The position numbers and the translations under genes were made by a program. The notes below the pieces were generated by a model. It had not been told where the DNA came from and did no database searches. It worked only from the letters and a program-made list of their open reading frames with translations. From Psilocybe azurescens (taxonomy: Eukaryota > Basidiomycota > Agaricomycetes > Agaricales > Agrocybaceae), in the NCBI GenBank assembly GCA_023853785.1, contig JAJIRX010000779.1, positions 124,001 to 188,000 of the forward strand: a DNA stretch of 64,000 nucleotides. Reading direction: 5' to 3'. Shown here one piece after another: positions 26,242 to 38,687 of this stretch (positions are counted from its first letter, which is position 1; each line of letters starts with the position of its first letter).

Positions 26242-28192
26242 TTAGGCCTTCTCGTGGAAGGAGCCGGAGGATTTCTCGTCATCCTTGTCTCTGAGTTCGT
26301 TTTGGGCAGCGGTAGCTGCGAGTTGTGCAGCAACCTCCTCGCCGTCGAAGAGAGCAGCGGTTTCCTCGAGAGTGTGGTTTTTGGTCTCGACGAGGACTAC
26401 AGGATGGATATGATTAGTTGAGAAATAGGCAACAGGAGATCGTATACGTACAGAAGTAGAGGAAAACGGCCTCGAAGCAGAGCCAGGCAACGTAGAACAG
26501 GTAGTACTTCCACTGGAGTTTTTCTGTGAAAATCCATTAGTATAGAGAGGCGCTTGACATTTGAGGAAGACATACCGAGAGCAACAGGGTTGACATATTG
26601 ATTGAAGATAAGCGACAAAGAGATGGCGAAGTTGAATACGGTGAATCCTTTGGCACGAATGTTATATGGTAGAATCTCAACGGTATAGGACACAATGAGA
26701 GGGCTGAAGGCAATGTCGTAAGCAGCATAGTAGAGGAAGATGAACGCGATGACTGAGTGTGCTGCAGATTCGTTTTTGGTGTTTGCGTAAACGGCAGAGC
26801 AAGCAGTTTGCAGAGTGAAGAAGATGATCATGCCGGAGATGGAGCACAGGAAAGGCGGCGGCGTCCGACCTTGTCGACGAAAGCGGACGCAAGGAGAGCC
26901 CAAGCCAGATTCCAGATTTGGAGGATACCATTGATGAGAAGCTGGATGGTGGGGTTGGTGATGCCAATGGTAATGAAGACCTTGTTTAGGTAATAAGAAA
27001 CGAGACCATTTCCAGACCATTGCGAGAAGAAGGCGAGAGCAATGATAATCCTCATGCGTCTCCTGTTTCCGGGGGTAGCGAAGAGAGTCTTCCAGCCGAT
27101 TGTAGATTCGACCTCACGATCGAGCTCAATGGCGGCTTTGATTTCCTGATACTCGTACTGAACAAGTGGGTCTTCCTCGTTGCCATCAGCGTGGTAATAA
27201 GCGAGAGTTTGAAGGGCTTGTTCATTGCGACCTTTCTTGATCAACCAACGAGGCGACTCGGGCACGAACCAGATCAGGCAAACCTGAAGAACAGAGGGCA
27301 AACCCTGAAGAGCAGAGGGAAGACGCCATGCCCATGTACTGTTGATCTTGAAGGAACCAAAAGTGGTCCAAGCAGCGCTGTATTCCCCAACTGTTAATGC
27401 CCTGCAAAGCGTCCGCGGATAAAAATAGACTTACACAATGGCGCCCGAATACCAAAGAGAGTTGTAGGTTGAAGTTAATTGAGCACGGTATACTGGGTAG
27501 GAGATCTCAGTAACCAACATAGGGGCGGCACCGGCGGCGAAGGTAAGACCGAAACCAATCAAGAAGCTAAAGGTATATTATGAGATTTTTTTGAAAACCA
27601 TCAGCCAATAAATAAGGGCATACCGGGCACCAATGAACATGCCAACAGATTGAGAGGCGGTCTGGAGAATTGTAGCACCACACATAATGAAAGCGCCAAT
27701 GAAAATGGTAGTGCGACGACCGAGACCATCGGCAAGATACGGGGAGAAGGGATAGGCAGCCAGAGAACCAATGTTCTAAAAAATGAATGAGATTATGGAG
27801 GGCTGCACAGGTGTCGAAGAAGCTCACCTGAATGGCGTTAAGCAAACCAAGCTTTCCACCCCTAGGATTCCCAAAGTAATCATCCCACTGAGTCAAAGAC
27901 TGCAATCCGTTCATCATACTTCCATCGTAACCATTCGTGGACGAGGTTATGAGGCTGCGAGTATGATAATAAGCATATGATCACGTTAAATATTCAAATA
28001 AAAGCTCACAGAAGTAGAATCCAGAAATTGAGGTAAATCAACCTAGAGGACGAGAGAAGTTGAAGTTGAAGGCAACCAAATATGCTAGTAAAAGCAGTCA
28101 TACCGTTTGTTGTTGCGCCATGTTCTGTTCGGATCGACGAGATGCCCATAGGCAATCGTGGTTCCCGAGTTCGCAACTGCTCCTGCACCCAT
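26242..28192 (-). CDS. MFS sugar transporter (hexose/lactose permease type)
   Basis: This is a plasma-membrane sugar:proton symporter of the major facilitator superfamily, sugar porter family. Reading from ATG at 28192: MGAGAVANSGTTIAYGHLVD, then spliced exons giving LIYLNFWILL, STNGYDGSMMNGLQSL (first-helix signature), ADGLGRRTTIFIGAF (RXGRR-type loop), the central PESPRWLIKKGR, and later VDKVGRR and the helix-10 region YYAAYDIAFSPLIVSYTVEI. The C-terminal exon has VLVETKNHTLEETAALFDG, the usual end signature, stopping with TAA at 26242-26244. About seven introns of 50-60 nt are consistent with the frames. One correction is needed: after GRRRL the run at 26851-26853 has three T (coding strand) where four give LFLCSISGM. 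The length of about 530 residues is normal. The sugar transported cannot be told; the sequence resembles the Lac12-like branch. Upstream GCGGGG motifs suggest glucose repression. Confidence 0.9.
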
Positions 28193-29223
28193 TGTAAGCT
28201 TGTGTCCTGGGTAATTGAGAGGAGGAGGTGGATGGGAAGTTTGGAGAATAGTTCAAACGGTATTTATAACATTATGGATCTAGTCTGAGATGGAACACGT
28301 CGGTATGGTAGATGTCCAGATGACCAAGTTTTTCCAGAGGTACACCGCCGATTTTGCAACCTCAGATGTCAACCCCGCATGTGTTTGCCCAGTGAAGCGC
28401 TTATTGCCGATCACTATTCTTCTTTAGGTTTTTCCTGGCACTCACAAGCTCTCACGGTCAAAACCACCATTTTGATTCGAATCTCGATCAACCTCGCTGG
28501 TGGGTAATAAAAATAACCAGATTAAACCCCTCTTCCCCACAGTGCTATGAAATAGAGTCAATATGGGGAGTATTCTTCCAGTGGCCCCTGTCCCCCGCCA
28601 CTCCTTTCCCCACCGTCCCTACCTGTCCCCGCTCGTTTTCAAAGTAATTTCGACGAGATTTCTCCGCTTGTTGGAGGCGGCCAAGGGTGGGCAGTATGGT
28701 GGGTGGTAATAGCCGATTCAATAGGCGACCAAGAGTTCAACTGGGGGCGACCCTGCATAAAATTTACATACCCCTCAAGTAAAATCAAAAGACCAAACCC
28801 CCGAAATAGCACCACCACCACCCGATAAACCTCCGGCCATGAATGATTGCGTTTCAGTATTTTTCGACATAGCGGCTCATAGCGGCCTGTGATAATTTCT
28901 CCGCATCGTATTGGGTCAAACGCGTCGCTGGAGCTTAGAGTGGACGCCAGAATATAACTAGGAATCGTTCGGGGCCTTCAGTCTCGACCTTCCATAAAGC
29001 TACATTGATTAATTGATTCTCTCGAACAAGTGATAGACAAGAGCTTGAATTGACGTTATGTAGAACTTGCAAAATCGCACTGATCGGGAATTGACTTCAT
29101 CTACGTGTTCTACGTGTTTATTATAAACTATAATTACATTCCATGCAAGAATAGGTCAGATCAAACAGGAACCTAAAGAACGGAAAATGAAAGATAGTCG
29201 ACAAAAGAGACTTTGAGCTATAT
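28193..29223. other. Transporter upstream region and atg11 3' flank
   Basis: No gene is seen. The proximal part is the promoter of the transporter (transcribed leftwards). The stretch at 28560-28640 is C-rich and contains Mig1/CreA-like motifs; the far right is the 3' flank of atg11. Confidence 0.5.
28593..28632 (-). promoter_or_regulatory. Pair of Mig1/CreA-like GCGGGG motifs
   Basis: On the transporter's coding strand two GCGGGG hexamers occur about 400-440 bp upstream of its ATG (complement CCCCGC at about 28594-28599 and 28627-28632). The GC-box SYGGRG is the known target of the carbon catabolite repressor Mig1/CreA. Placement before a sugar transporter makes a role plausible, but the surrounding DNA is C-rich so chance matches are likely. 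Confidence 0.35.
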
Positions 29224-32200
29224 TCAGAACCGCTTGAGCAAATCTCGTGCAGAATGCGAAGAGTTCGGGTTGTCGGGTATAGAAGGTTCAGTGTCGCGTT
29301 CAGCCCCATCGTTTGACAACTCAGCGGTGGGTGTCAGATTCCCTGTATCTGTCTTTTTCTTCCGCCCGAAAGACATACCCCAGCTGTTGGCAAGTGTTGT
29401 CAGAGGGTTTGTGGCGACCGCGGCAGCGAGCGAAGGTCTAGAAGCAACAACGGTCGCTTGGGAGGAAGTCGCTGCAAGTGGGGACGGGCGGGAAGTCTGA
29501 TAAGACGATGTTGCTCTCGGTCTGCCACCTTTCATAGGCTGTGTGACGATATTCTTCAAGGCATCAGAAATGGATTCCTCGGGGAAGGAGTTGTCGGAGA
29601 CATGAATGGGTTGTCGGCAGAAGACGAGGGCGAAGCTGCCATAGGCTGTTCAGTCAGCGCGGTGGTAGGAGCAGCCTTCGACTGCATTGGCCCGCCAGTG
29701 CTCAAGACCGGGACTCCCCGACCAACAGAGAACCGCGACGTTGTCGACAACCGGGATGCACGAGAACCAGGACGCAGAGGGGAAGGCATGGATGAATTAT
29801 TACTATTCACATTTACATTTTGCGGTACCGAGACAGCATTGTGAGAGGATGGTGCAGCCAGAGGAAGGGGAGGAGACGTAAGAGGTGAAGGGCTTTTGTT
29901 CTCAGGTTCGGATCCTACAAAAGTATCAGTCGAGATTTCCGGAGCCGGAGACGCCTGAGCTAGCAGACGCGACAGCGACGACGGACGCGCTGTTGGTGAG
30001 CTGTTGGACCGTCCTCTTACTGGAAATAGGTGTGAATTCGGGGGATGCGTGACCAAGAAGGTATCCTCAACTTCAGCTTCAGGTGGGCCCGGTGGAAGCG
30101 CGGAGGGACTTAATTTACCAGCTCCAGTTGGAAAGACTTCCTTCGATTCATTATCACCGCCAGAAATCTTCCTCGATGATAGCCGCCGTTTGTTATGAGT
30201 TGGTTGTGTCCAATCTTCGACTTCCAGCATATAATACTTGACGCCATCGCCCAATCCATATGGGTTACTAGATGGATCCTGATCGCGTTATCCCAAACAA
30301 AATACACGCGTTGAGGAACACGGAAGAAAGTCGTATCTCTGTCAAGGAACGCACCTTTTGATCCACAATACGTTCAGTAATAGACGTGATCCTAGCTACG
30401 ATCCATTCTCTTGTCTTTAGCTGTTCAGACAGATGACCTGTGGCTTGCAAGAAATAATGCGGAAATGAAACTGCAAGGGGAGAGGTAATTTCATCAGTAC
30501 ATGTCAAGCAAGGACAATCCTCGGATCTTGTCATCGGGGCATAGTGAAGACTTGATGAAAAGAAACAAAATGGGAAAGGCACAACTCACCATTGAATGCC
30601 GCCCAGGGTTTACTGACCGAGTTCCGTGTCGGAAGAAACAATGCCAAATCTCCTTTGGCGAAATTCCTAAAAGAGATCTTACCCTTGGCTCTCTCTCTGT
30701 ACTCCTTGCACTGTTTTTGCCATTTGCGGATTGTGGTGCCCGTCTTCGTGACGGCCTCCAAGAAATGATCGTGGTCGAATTCTCGGAGAATTTCAAGCGC
30801 AGCACTGGGATCTGACGGGTCGATGGGAGAAGGTTCCTCAGGCTGCCCAATAACATTATGACGGAAACCAGAGATAGAAAAGGTGGACTCCGCCAAGTTG
30901 ACAGAGGTATGACGGGTTGAACTAGGATGTGAGGAAATAGATTGAGCGATGTGCAAGGCCTTGACGTGAGTGTTCCGGAAATTGATACCAACGTCGAGTA
31001 TCTCAGCAATGAGACGGTTACTGTTCTCGATTCTCTGCTCAAATTCATGCCGCGAAGCTTGACCAGCCTTAAGGTCGTCACGATGGACCCGTATAAGTTC
31101 CCGGGCTTCCCGCAATTCATGTTCGACGCGTTGTAGCTCTTGACGAAGGCCGACAGCGTCAGCATTTGCGACCTCGAGATCCCCGCGGACGTCTTTCAGT
31201 TGTCGTTCCTTGTGTTCCAGAACGGCTTGCAACTCCGAGAATTGGCGGTCCAAAACAGCCCTGTCACCATCGGCCTCAGCTTTGTGATCACGAAGGCGCA
31301 TTTCATGCTCGGACGCCTGATCCTTTAGAAGCTTATCCTTCTCCTGACTAGCCTTCCTCAAAGCCTGGTGTAGTTGATCGCTCTCCGAACGTACGCCCTG
31401 GATCTGAAGCTCCAAGTCCTCCCCCGCGCCCTAGCTTCCTCCAAGTTCCTCAAATTTCTCTCCTGCTCTTCCATGAGATTCGCAACGGCGTCGGCGTTCC
31501 GCTTTTCCAATTCCTTGACCTCCTCAACTTCGTCTTGGACTTGGGCCAACTCCTGTCGAAGCATCTCAGCCTGTCGGGTCTGTTCCGTAGCGTCGGCAAG
31601 CGCGTCGGCGATCTCATTACGCTGTTTGGAAATGTCGGCGTCAAGTTCAGCATTCCGCTGTTCCAGGATCCGTCGTGCCACAGCTTCGCTTTCCATTTGG
31701 CTGCGAACTTGCTGCAGCTCGCGTTCCAAGCGCGCTGATCGTTCCTGCTCTAGAGAAAAGGAAGTGTCACTCTCGATAGACTTTGCAGAGAGACGACGGA
31801 TCTCGGCCTGTAAAGCCAGTTTGTCTTCCTGGAACGTCTGCTCCTGCAGAGCTTTTGCCTCCTGCGTCGTGCGAAGTTCATCTGCCAGTTCCTGAATCGC
31901 TTGCTCCTCAATCTCTGTCGCTATAATTGATCGAATACATCATTACTCGCATGTAGGCGCTGCAAATGCAAACTTACACCGTCTACGGGATAGTGAGATA
32001 TGTGAACGTGAAAGCACTGGGATTTCAAATTACATTTCAACATCCGGGGAATATTGGTAATGGTGACTCACATGAGCGCTCAGCGATCTTGTCGAAGCCC
32101 AATTCCAGATTGTCCATCTTGCCGATAAGTTTTTCCAAGGCGAAACGGCACTCTCGAACAGCTTTGAGAGATATAGAATTGTTACTAGCACGCGCATACT

Positions 32201-34368
32201 GTTCTAAGTCGTCCAGAACATGCATAAGACCTGCAAGTAATTGCGTTATGAGCAATAGAAGGAAAATGATAAAAGAATTAGCCGTAAAGGAGTTTGAAAT
32301 TGTTAAAGTACCATTCCGGCAATATTCCGGGGCAAATACATTTGTTTTGGAGGCCAAGAACCGAGGATAGGAGCAAATGGTACTCACTGTCTACATCCGA
32401 CCTTTCAAATGAGTAAACAAAGTCGGTACCGCCAGATGGAGTGAAATCGATCGTTGGCACTGGATCATCTAGGCCCTTTGTTTCAAAAGGAAGTTGTCCG
32501 TGTACTTCTCCTCGATATACTTGTCGACGTTTTCGTTCATTAGCACTACATAGGTAGAAAAGGGGATTAACGACGCAAAAAAAAAATAAAGGATGAATCT
32601 ACTTACGAAACCTTTGCCATGACTTCGAGTATGCTCTGTGCACGTTGAAAGAAAAATCTTGCTAGCAAAGGCTCAGGATTGATACCGCATTCCATTCCCG
32701 AACCCAGGAAGCACTTACAGAATTCTTTCCTTCTGACGATCTCTATGACTGTCGCACCATAAGCATATAGCATGTTGTGAAGTCTCTGAATGTGCGAGAA
32801 ACTGGTCTTTCCGCGAAAGCTAACCACGAGAGCACCCAGCGCTGGAGGAACATGCACGATGTCGTTGTTCAGCGCGGCAATATGACGTAGTACGGTCAGA
32901 CATTGTCGGGTATAGAGATTCTGTGATCATTCCGTGAGCTGCAAAAGGGGGAAGTGACGAGGAATTACCTTTTGTGAGTAATTTCTTGTAGCTCGTGCCG
33001 ATGAGCACTGTCCAGATGCCTTAAATCTGTGAGTAGATATGAGGACACTAGTGTCGTTTCATAAAGGATTTGCGTACCTTGCAGCAACAAGTCCGCGTCA
33101 GAAGCTGGGCCTAAAGTCGGTTAATACTTCGTGACCGGATGGTTCAAGCAGTTTATTTACACACTTTCCAGCGCCGCAGATGCGTCTGTAATTCGATTCA
33201 ATAGATCTTCTGATCTTCGGGAGCACATATTGGCCTCATCGAAAAGACTGAAAATGTAAGTTCAAATTGAGTGTCTGAAATCCACTACAGAATAAGGTGA
33301 CGTACAGTGCATTGGCTAAGTTGTTCCTAACAGAATCTGCTCCATCCTTGAGTTTGTTCACAGCCTCTTCAACCTGGCTGAAACGAGATTTAAGATCCTC
33401 TGCAATGTAATGGTTTCAGTAAGAATAACAACGACAAGGAGATAACACGAACCGTGTGATTTTGTGCATCCGTCCGCCACTTGTCTCATTTTTAATTTCG
33501 AGACATAGTCTGTGAGCACTCGTGGTTTATCCCCAGCTTCTATGGCCATTCTCACAGCTGTCGAGCAGAACTCTACATGCACTCCAACTCTTGAGAGAAG
33601 ATCAAGGTCCGCGTCCAAGCCCTCCAATAAAGACCACTGTTTCTCTAGCTCTTTCCGTGCATTGATGGCAAAAGCGTCGAAAGTCTCGTATATTTGCAGG
33701 ATGTGGTAGTCAAGACTTGTAGAAGCTATTTGCAGAGCTTGGTGTTGCAGTGAGAGGGAACGCAGGGTGTGTTGTACATGTTCGTGATGCACCTGTGCAG
33801 TACGTGCATAGGATGTGGCAAGTGCGGCATGTCGAATCGGGGGAGTCGCGGTTGCGTCTAATCTTTCGTTGGTCATGGTCCATATTGTATCAAGGAAAGA
33901 AGCACACCGTCTATTGTAGCTTGAAATGGTGGCTCAACTATCAGCCGATTTAGTGTATCCTCAAGGTTGGATTCAATGTAGTCTTGATTGAAGACAAATA
34001 TGTACTGCATGGAGCAGATTAATATGCTTGTCCACAGTCATAAAGTAGATGCAATGCACACCTGGTCCTGGGCGGTCCCCAAGTCACGAATGTTGCCAGT
34101 CGTCAACCGTCTGCCATCAGAGAGAAATGCCAAAGCCGCATCTGCCTCAACTCCAGTTTCCTGCTGCAAAAACTGCTCGAGGCTTCCGGTTCTAAATGCG
34201 AGATCAGCAAAGCCACGCGTTGAATGTGCTGCGGCGTACCCTTCGATGTCACGCACAGACGCGTTAACCTGGCCATAGAGTGCCTGGGCTGAGAGCTGGA
34301 TTGTAGATGAGGACAATTGCACTCACTTGAAATAGTTGGCCATCCTCTGCACGACAAATCGTAATCAT
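29224..34368 (-). CDS. atg11: Autophagy-related protein 11 (scaffold for selective autophagy)
   Basis: This is Atg11, the scaffold that links cargo receptors to the phagophore assembly site in selective autophagy (mitophagy, pexophagy, Cvt). Reading from ATG at 34368: MITICRAEDGQLFQ, then a ubiquitin-like segment (GSLEQFLQQETGVEADAAL, AFLSDGRRLTTGNIRDL) and YIFVFNQDYIESNLEDTL. A helical central domain with LEGLDADLDLLSRVGVHVEF and MAIEAGDKPRVLTDYVSKLK follows. Next come LLARFFFQRAQSILEVMAKV and a very long coiled coil rich in E, Q, R and L. The C-terminal Atg11 domain has SFPHYFLQATGHLSEQLK, REWIVARITSITERIVD, GDGVKYYMLEVEDW and a Ser/Pro-rich tail ending LLKRF. Introns are numerous in the first half. 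Two frame corrections are needed: a C run at 31421-31425 (coding strand G5, six needed) and the run at 29581-29584 (one C short). A divergent promoter is shared with sdh5. Family assignment is strong. Confidence 0.88.
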
Positions 34369-34745
34369 AACAAAGTAGAAGAGGATTCAGTGCAGTCCAA
34401 GACTCCGAATGAGTTAAATAGATTGATGCAATGTGGTGTAGCAGAGTTGTGCGATGATTAGTATCCTCTAGAGTTGGTATATTCTCTCCCGTCAAGGAGA
34501 CTTTTGTAGCATTAAACAGAATTTGAGAGACTGAAGAATTGAACTTGAAAGACCCTTTCGGAGCGGCTGTAGCAGCTTCGGCCCAAGGAGCCATTGCGTA
34601 ATTAGTCGACCAAACAGCCAAATATGGGTTGTTTTGTGCGTGAATCTGACCGAATTTGATCATTTCGGTCGCAATCTGGGGTTATATCTTTAGAGTGTCT
34701 AAGGACTACACTGAACCGCTACAACCACCAAGGATTTCGTTTACA
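34369..34745. promoter_or_regulatory. Divergent atg11/sdh5 promoter region
   Basis: 377 bp separate the two start codons, so one bidirectional regulatory region must serve both genes. On the minus strand an open frame starts at 34663 and runs out of frame over the atg11 ATG; if it lies in the atg11 leader it would act as an overlapping upstream ORF. Confidence 0.6.
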
Positions 34746-35274
34746 ATGTTCCGACAGTTCTCTAGGACCGGCTTCACGCTCAGCAGGCAACTATCCCGTT
34801 CAAGACGGGAAATTTCCTTTACAGCGCGTCTTTTCGCGGATCCATGGCCTCTTCCACACACTCCGGAGCATTTGGCTTCAACGGCAACGCCCTCAGACGT
34901 AGCGCCTCCAGCACCCCTGCCGAGACCCAATGAGTCTGTGGATACGCTCAGAGCACGCCTCGTTTATCAGTCACGAAAGCGTGGAACTCTAGAAAGCGAT
35001 CTTCTGCTAAGTACATTCGCAAGGGATCATCTGAGCACGATGTCCGAAGCTGAGATGAGGGAATATGACAAGGTGCGTTCCAATGCCTGGTTCGATTGGC
35101 GTGTAACTCACTTTATGATTACAGCTGCTTGATGAGCCTGATTGGGACATATATTATTGGGCCACGAGCAAGCGAACACCTCCGGGGCGTTGGGAGAATT
35201 CACCCCTGCTCGAAAGGCTGAGAGTTCACGCTCGAAACGAAGGAAAGGTAGTTCGCGTAATGCCAGCACTATAA
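34746..35274 (+). CDS. sdh5: Succinate dehydrogenase assembly factor 2, mitochondrial
   Basis: This is the SdhE/Sdh5/SDHAF2 family protein, a small mitochondrial matrix factor that promotes covalent FAD attachment to the succinate dehydrogenase flavoprotein subunit. Exon 1 (34746-35072) begins [20 protein letters not shown], an Arg/Ser-rich amphipathic mitochondrial presequence. After a Pro-rich linker comes the conserved core [40 protein letters not shown]. Intron 35073-35124 (52 nt) is followed by [20 protein letters not shown]. The RGxxExDxLL and [10 protein letters not shown] blocks are the family hallmarks. It ends KVVRVMPAL with TAA at 35272-35274, giving 158 residues. No frame correction is needed. 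It is divergent from atg11 and convergent with the sedolisin gene, whose stop lies 142 bp away. Confidence 0.95.
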
Positions 35275-35416
35275 ATGGTCCTTGTAGGCGAACATATTGT
35301 ATTCAAGCATGCAAAGCACACATCGCTCAAAGCTGTGGAATATGTACAATATGCTACCTAGGTCAGCGAGTCCGGATGTGTAAACTCCACTCATGTACCC
35401 GATTCACAAGTGAAAC

Positions 35417-38072
35417 CTACGGCAGGGCCAACCACCTCTCGATCAACTTTCCTAGATTCGGAGTCCCAACACCTACGTCCTCGAGTCAGGAGATGCGGAC
35501 CCGAATGATTTCAACAACATACCTGATGCTGGATCCCACCCTTTAGTTCTATAAGGCCGGTCAGCCAAAGAGTAAACGTTCACGCAATACCTATAACTCA
35601 CGCATTAAACCCACCACCACGATCTCCTTGTACTGTAAGGGTGGCATGAGTTTTCAATGCAAAACAATTTAGCACGTATGTGGAAGTTCTTACAGCCTTT
35701 GCATCCCTGATTAGTCCCGTCGACTATATCGTTAAACGCACTTTGGAAAGCAGGAGAATATATCTGCGGCAGTATTTCGTTAATCTCCGCAGCTACTTGC
35801 ATTCAATTGGTCTGCGAACGAACCGTAGGGTTGATGAAACCTGTCGAATGAATAGATTTGAACTCGCGGAAAGTAATAAATGGTTTTGAACACATACCGA
35901 CAGGCTTTTTCCAGCCGAGATGCGAGCGTCGTTGACAAGGGTGATGATGGATGCAACAGTTGGAGTGGCGCCTGACGTCCCGCTGTCTATAGACACAGAT
36001 CCGTTGTCGATGTTCACAAACATGTTCCTGTGTCATCCTTATCAATTATTTCATCTAGTTGAAAAAGGATTGATTTACGCATTAGCACTGATATCAGGGT
36101 ACGCTCTCTGAAATCATTCACATGAGCTATATAACCACATAAAAAACAACAACAAAACGACGAACCCCATTCACATTGAAGTGCTTCAAAGAAGCAGGGT
36201 TGGTCTTGGTCAAGAACTTGAGATAGTTGTCAACAGCATCCTTCTGATAAGATGGCCTCGCAAAATGGTTGCTAAAACCCCCGCCGCCAGATTCAAAAAA
36301 GCCCATAGTCATATCCTGATTCCAGACTTCTTCGGGGAATGGATCGGTTGCTGAGGCATTGGCTTTAACCTGAGTACCACCGATGGCCGTAATCCAAGGG
36401 CAAGAGGCTGGCCAATTCGGATTAAAGTGTGTAGCATTTAAATTCATCGAGCCTGACCACGCCATAAAAACAAAAATGAAAATTTATACCTTGAGTAGTA
36501 ATTTCAAAGGACGCTCACCATTATCATCCAGACAATATCCACTCTGAGTACCAGCAGTTCCAGTGTTTCCAGCCGAATACAAAATAGTGACGCCCATCAG
36601 ACCGAGTTTGCCAAACTCATTACACTGACGCTGTCTGTAAAATTCAGAATACTGGAATTCGTGTAATCCTTGAGAGTTCGAGACGACGTTTGGCGATTTA
36701 ACGGTACCACACGAATGATCTTTGAACCCCCCCTGGCAGAGGGTTAGGCAATTTGGGATCGAAAGTGAAATCGTCTCCGCCGTCAGAAGTACAGTACGAG
36801 CCGTCGACAGCGTCCAGCCAGTCATTGAAGCTGAAACTGGATATGGGGCCTAGTGGAAAGAAGCAACAATGAAATTACCGAGTGTCAAAGCAGAGGTATC
36901 GCGCACGCAACCTACCGATCTGTGCATTTCCACTCTGCAAGAACTGGACAGGCTGCGGTTGTGTAAGGGTCATGGCGTACTCAAGAATCCAGCCATCTTC
37001 GCCGACATCAGAGTTAGCGTCAACCTCAATGGAGCCTAACAGATAGATTTCAGTGGTTAATACGTGCAGAATGAAAAGAAGTTATCCACCTCCGTTGATG
37101 GAAACGAACTTCGGGGCAACGCCGACAAGAGAGGGCGAAAAGTTGCGGAAGAAGGTATCGAGGTCCGATTGTAGGTAAGTATCAGGATAATAGGTGACTA
37201 TAAACAAAACAATCAGTCTGCTGAAAACACAAAAAGTGCAATAGTACAAACCTATTCCAAACGTGTTGCGGTCAGTTGCATTCGGGGTATACGTCATGTT
37301 GTACAACGTCTGCAGACAGCTTGGGACAACGGCGGTATCACATCCGGCAAGAGATCCATTTGTCGTGACAGATGCCCTGGCCTCGATGTTCTGGTGTTGG
37401 GGTGCAATACTGCGACGATATTTCGAGCTTTCTGGTCGACGACTGCCGCCTGACTTGACAAGCTTCGTATTAGATTGTACAGTCGGAGTGATGATATCAA
37501 TGTGCTCTGCAATTCCAGCCGGCAAAGAATACTCATGGCATGCTAAAAAATATCAACACCCCCTACATTACGAACGAAGGCGAGCGCGATAACACACCGA
37601 CATGTTCCTCCCCATCATGTTCAAAAATATGGTATTCTGTGTTAAGGAGTTCCTCCGCTTCGAGTGCCGTGGCTCCTTTGACTTCGATCCATGCTTTGTT
37701 ATGGCTTACACTTAGGCGACCTGCATCGAAGCCGGAGTCCACAAGCCAGGCACGAACTGCATCATGAGTATCTGCTGACGGTGCAAAGGCTTCGACCACT
37801 CGCTCGGGGGACCAGTGTTCGCCGTACGTAGGAGATTCAGGGTCGGACACCGCCATGAGATGAACAGATAAAGTATCGAGGTTTTGCTGTTTAAGTCCTA
37901 TGCGAAGTGGGACGACGATATGTCCTTCCAGTCGGCGCACAGGCTGAGCGTCGGGGAAGAAGTCGCGTCTTTCGTGGACTACATAATCTCCGTAGCGAGG
38001 TAGGAGAGGTGACGCTGCCGCACCGCCAAATAGTGCAGAAAGTAAAGAGAGAAAGCCAATTGTATGCTTCAT
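35417..38072 (-). CDS. Sedolisin-like S53 protease homologue (tripeptidyl-peptidase type)
   Basis: This is a secreted protein of peptidase family S53. Reading from ATG at 38072: signal peptide MKHTIGFLSLLSALFGGAAA, then the activation prodomain (VPLRIGLKQQNLDTLSVHL, GEHWSPERVVEAFAPSADT) and the mature domain (ITPTVQ, VTYYPDTYLQSDLDTFF). The Ser motif reads SGTSGATPTVASIITLVNDA, and the Ca-binding C-terminus reads IYSPAFQSAFNDIVDGTNQG, GWDPASGVGTPNLGKL. Last exons: intron with GTTCGT...CCGCAG after GFINPT, then further short introns, ending TAG at 35417-35419. One correction is needed: the run at 36727-36733 has seven C where six give LPGGFKDHSC. Two catalytic positions look changed: the ExxxD block reads EDGWILEYAM (Asp position Ile), and the oxyanion motif normally SGDxG reads SAGNTGT. 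It may therefore be inactive or unusual. Length is normal for the family. Confidence 0.85.
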
Positions 38073-38687
38073 ATGAGAGAGGCCTTGTTTGATAGCATTT
38101 CTCCAGTTCATCTGGGAAGGTTTTATATCTGAGCAACTGTACAGCCGCCAGTTAAAAATCTAGTTTCCTTTCCGTTCCAGTCGACATTGACTTGAGCAAA
38201 GGATGGACATGATCGACATGGCGGTGCTCTTCGTACTGCGAGGATTGGCGAAAAGATGCCTCCAGATAGACATTTGTACCGGTTTTAGGCATAGCGCAGC
38301 GCTTGCAATGAGGCGCAGTAAGGCATAATGACATGCAAAGTCATCTGGAAACCTCCGTACGTCAATGTCACGATTTCAATCAAAGCCGATGCGAGCATTT
38401 AGCTAGCTTGTCTGATGTTGCTTACGTGCGCGTAGATGAATGTCCGACAAGATAACCATCTACCTCAATATTTTAGTGGTACATGGAAATTTTCAGGGCT
38501 TTCAGACTTACCAGAGCTCGTCGAACTGTCATCTCTAGTTCAGTAAGTTCCGAAGAAAAAAGTAGTGTCAAAAATTGATCACTCAAATAGTAAAAGCCTC
38601 CCATACCACCCAAATCGTAACAAGTCCACAAATTAAGAATTAGGTGTAGAATACGAACGATAGATATACGCCACAGCAAAATCACAA
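38073..38687. other. Intergenic region between the S53 and glycosyltransferase genes
   Basis: This holds the promoter of the S53 gene (adjacent to 38072) and the 3' flank of the glycosyltransferase gene. No further gene was recognised. Confidence 0.5.
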
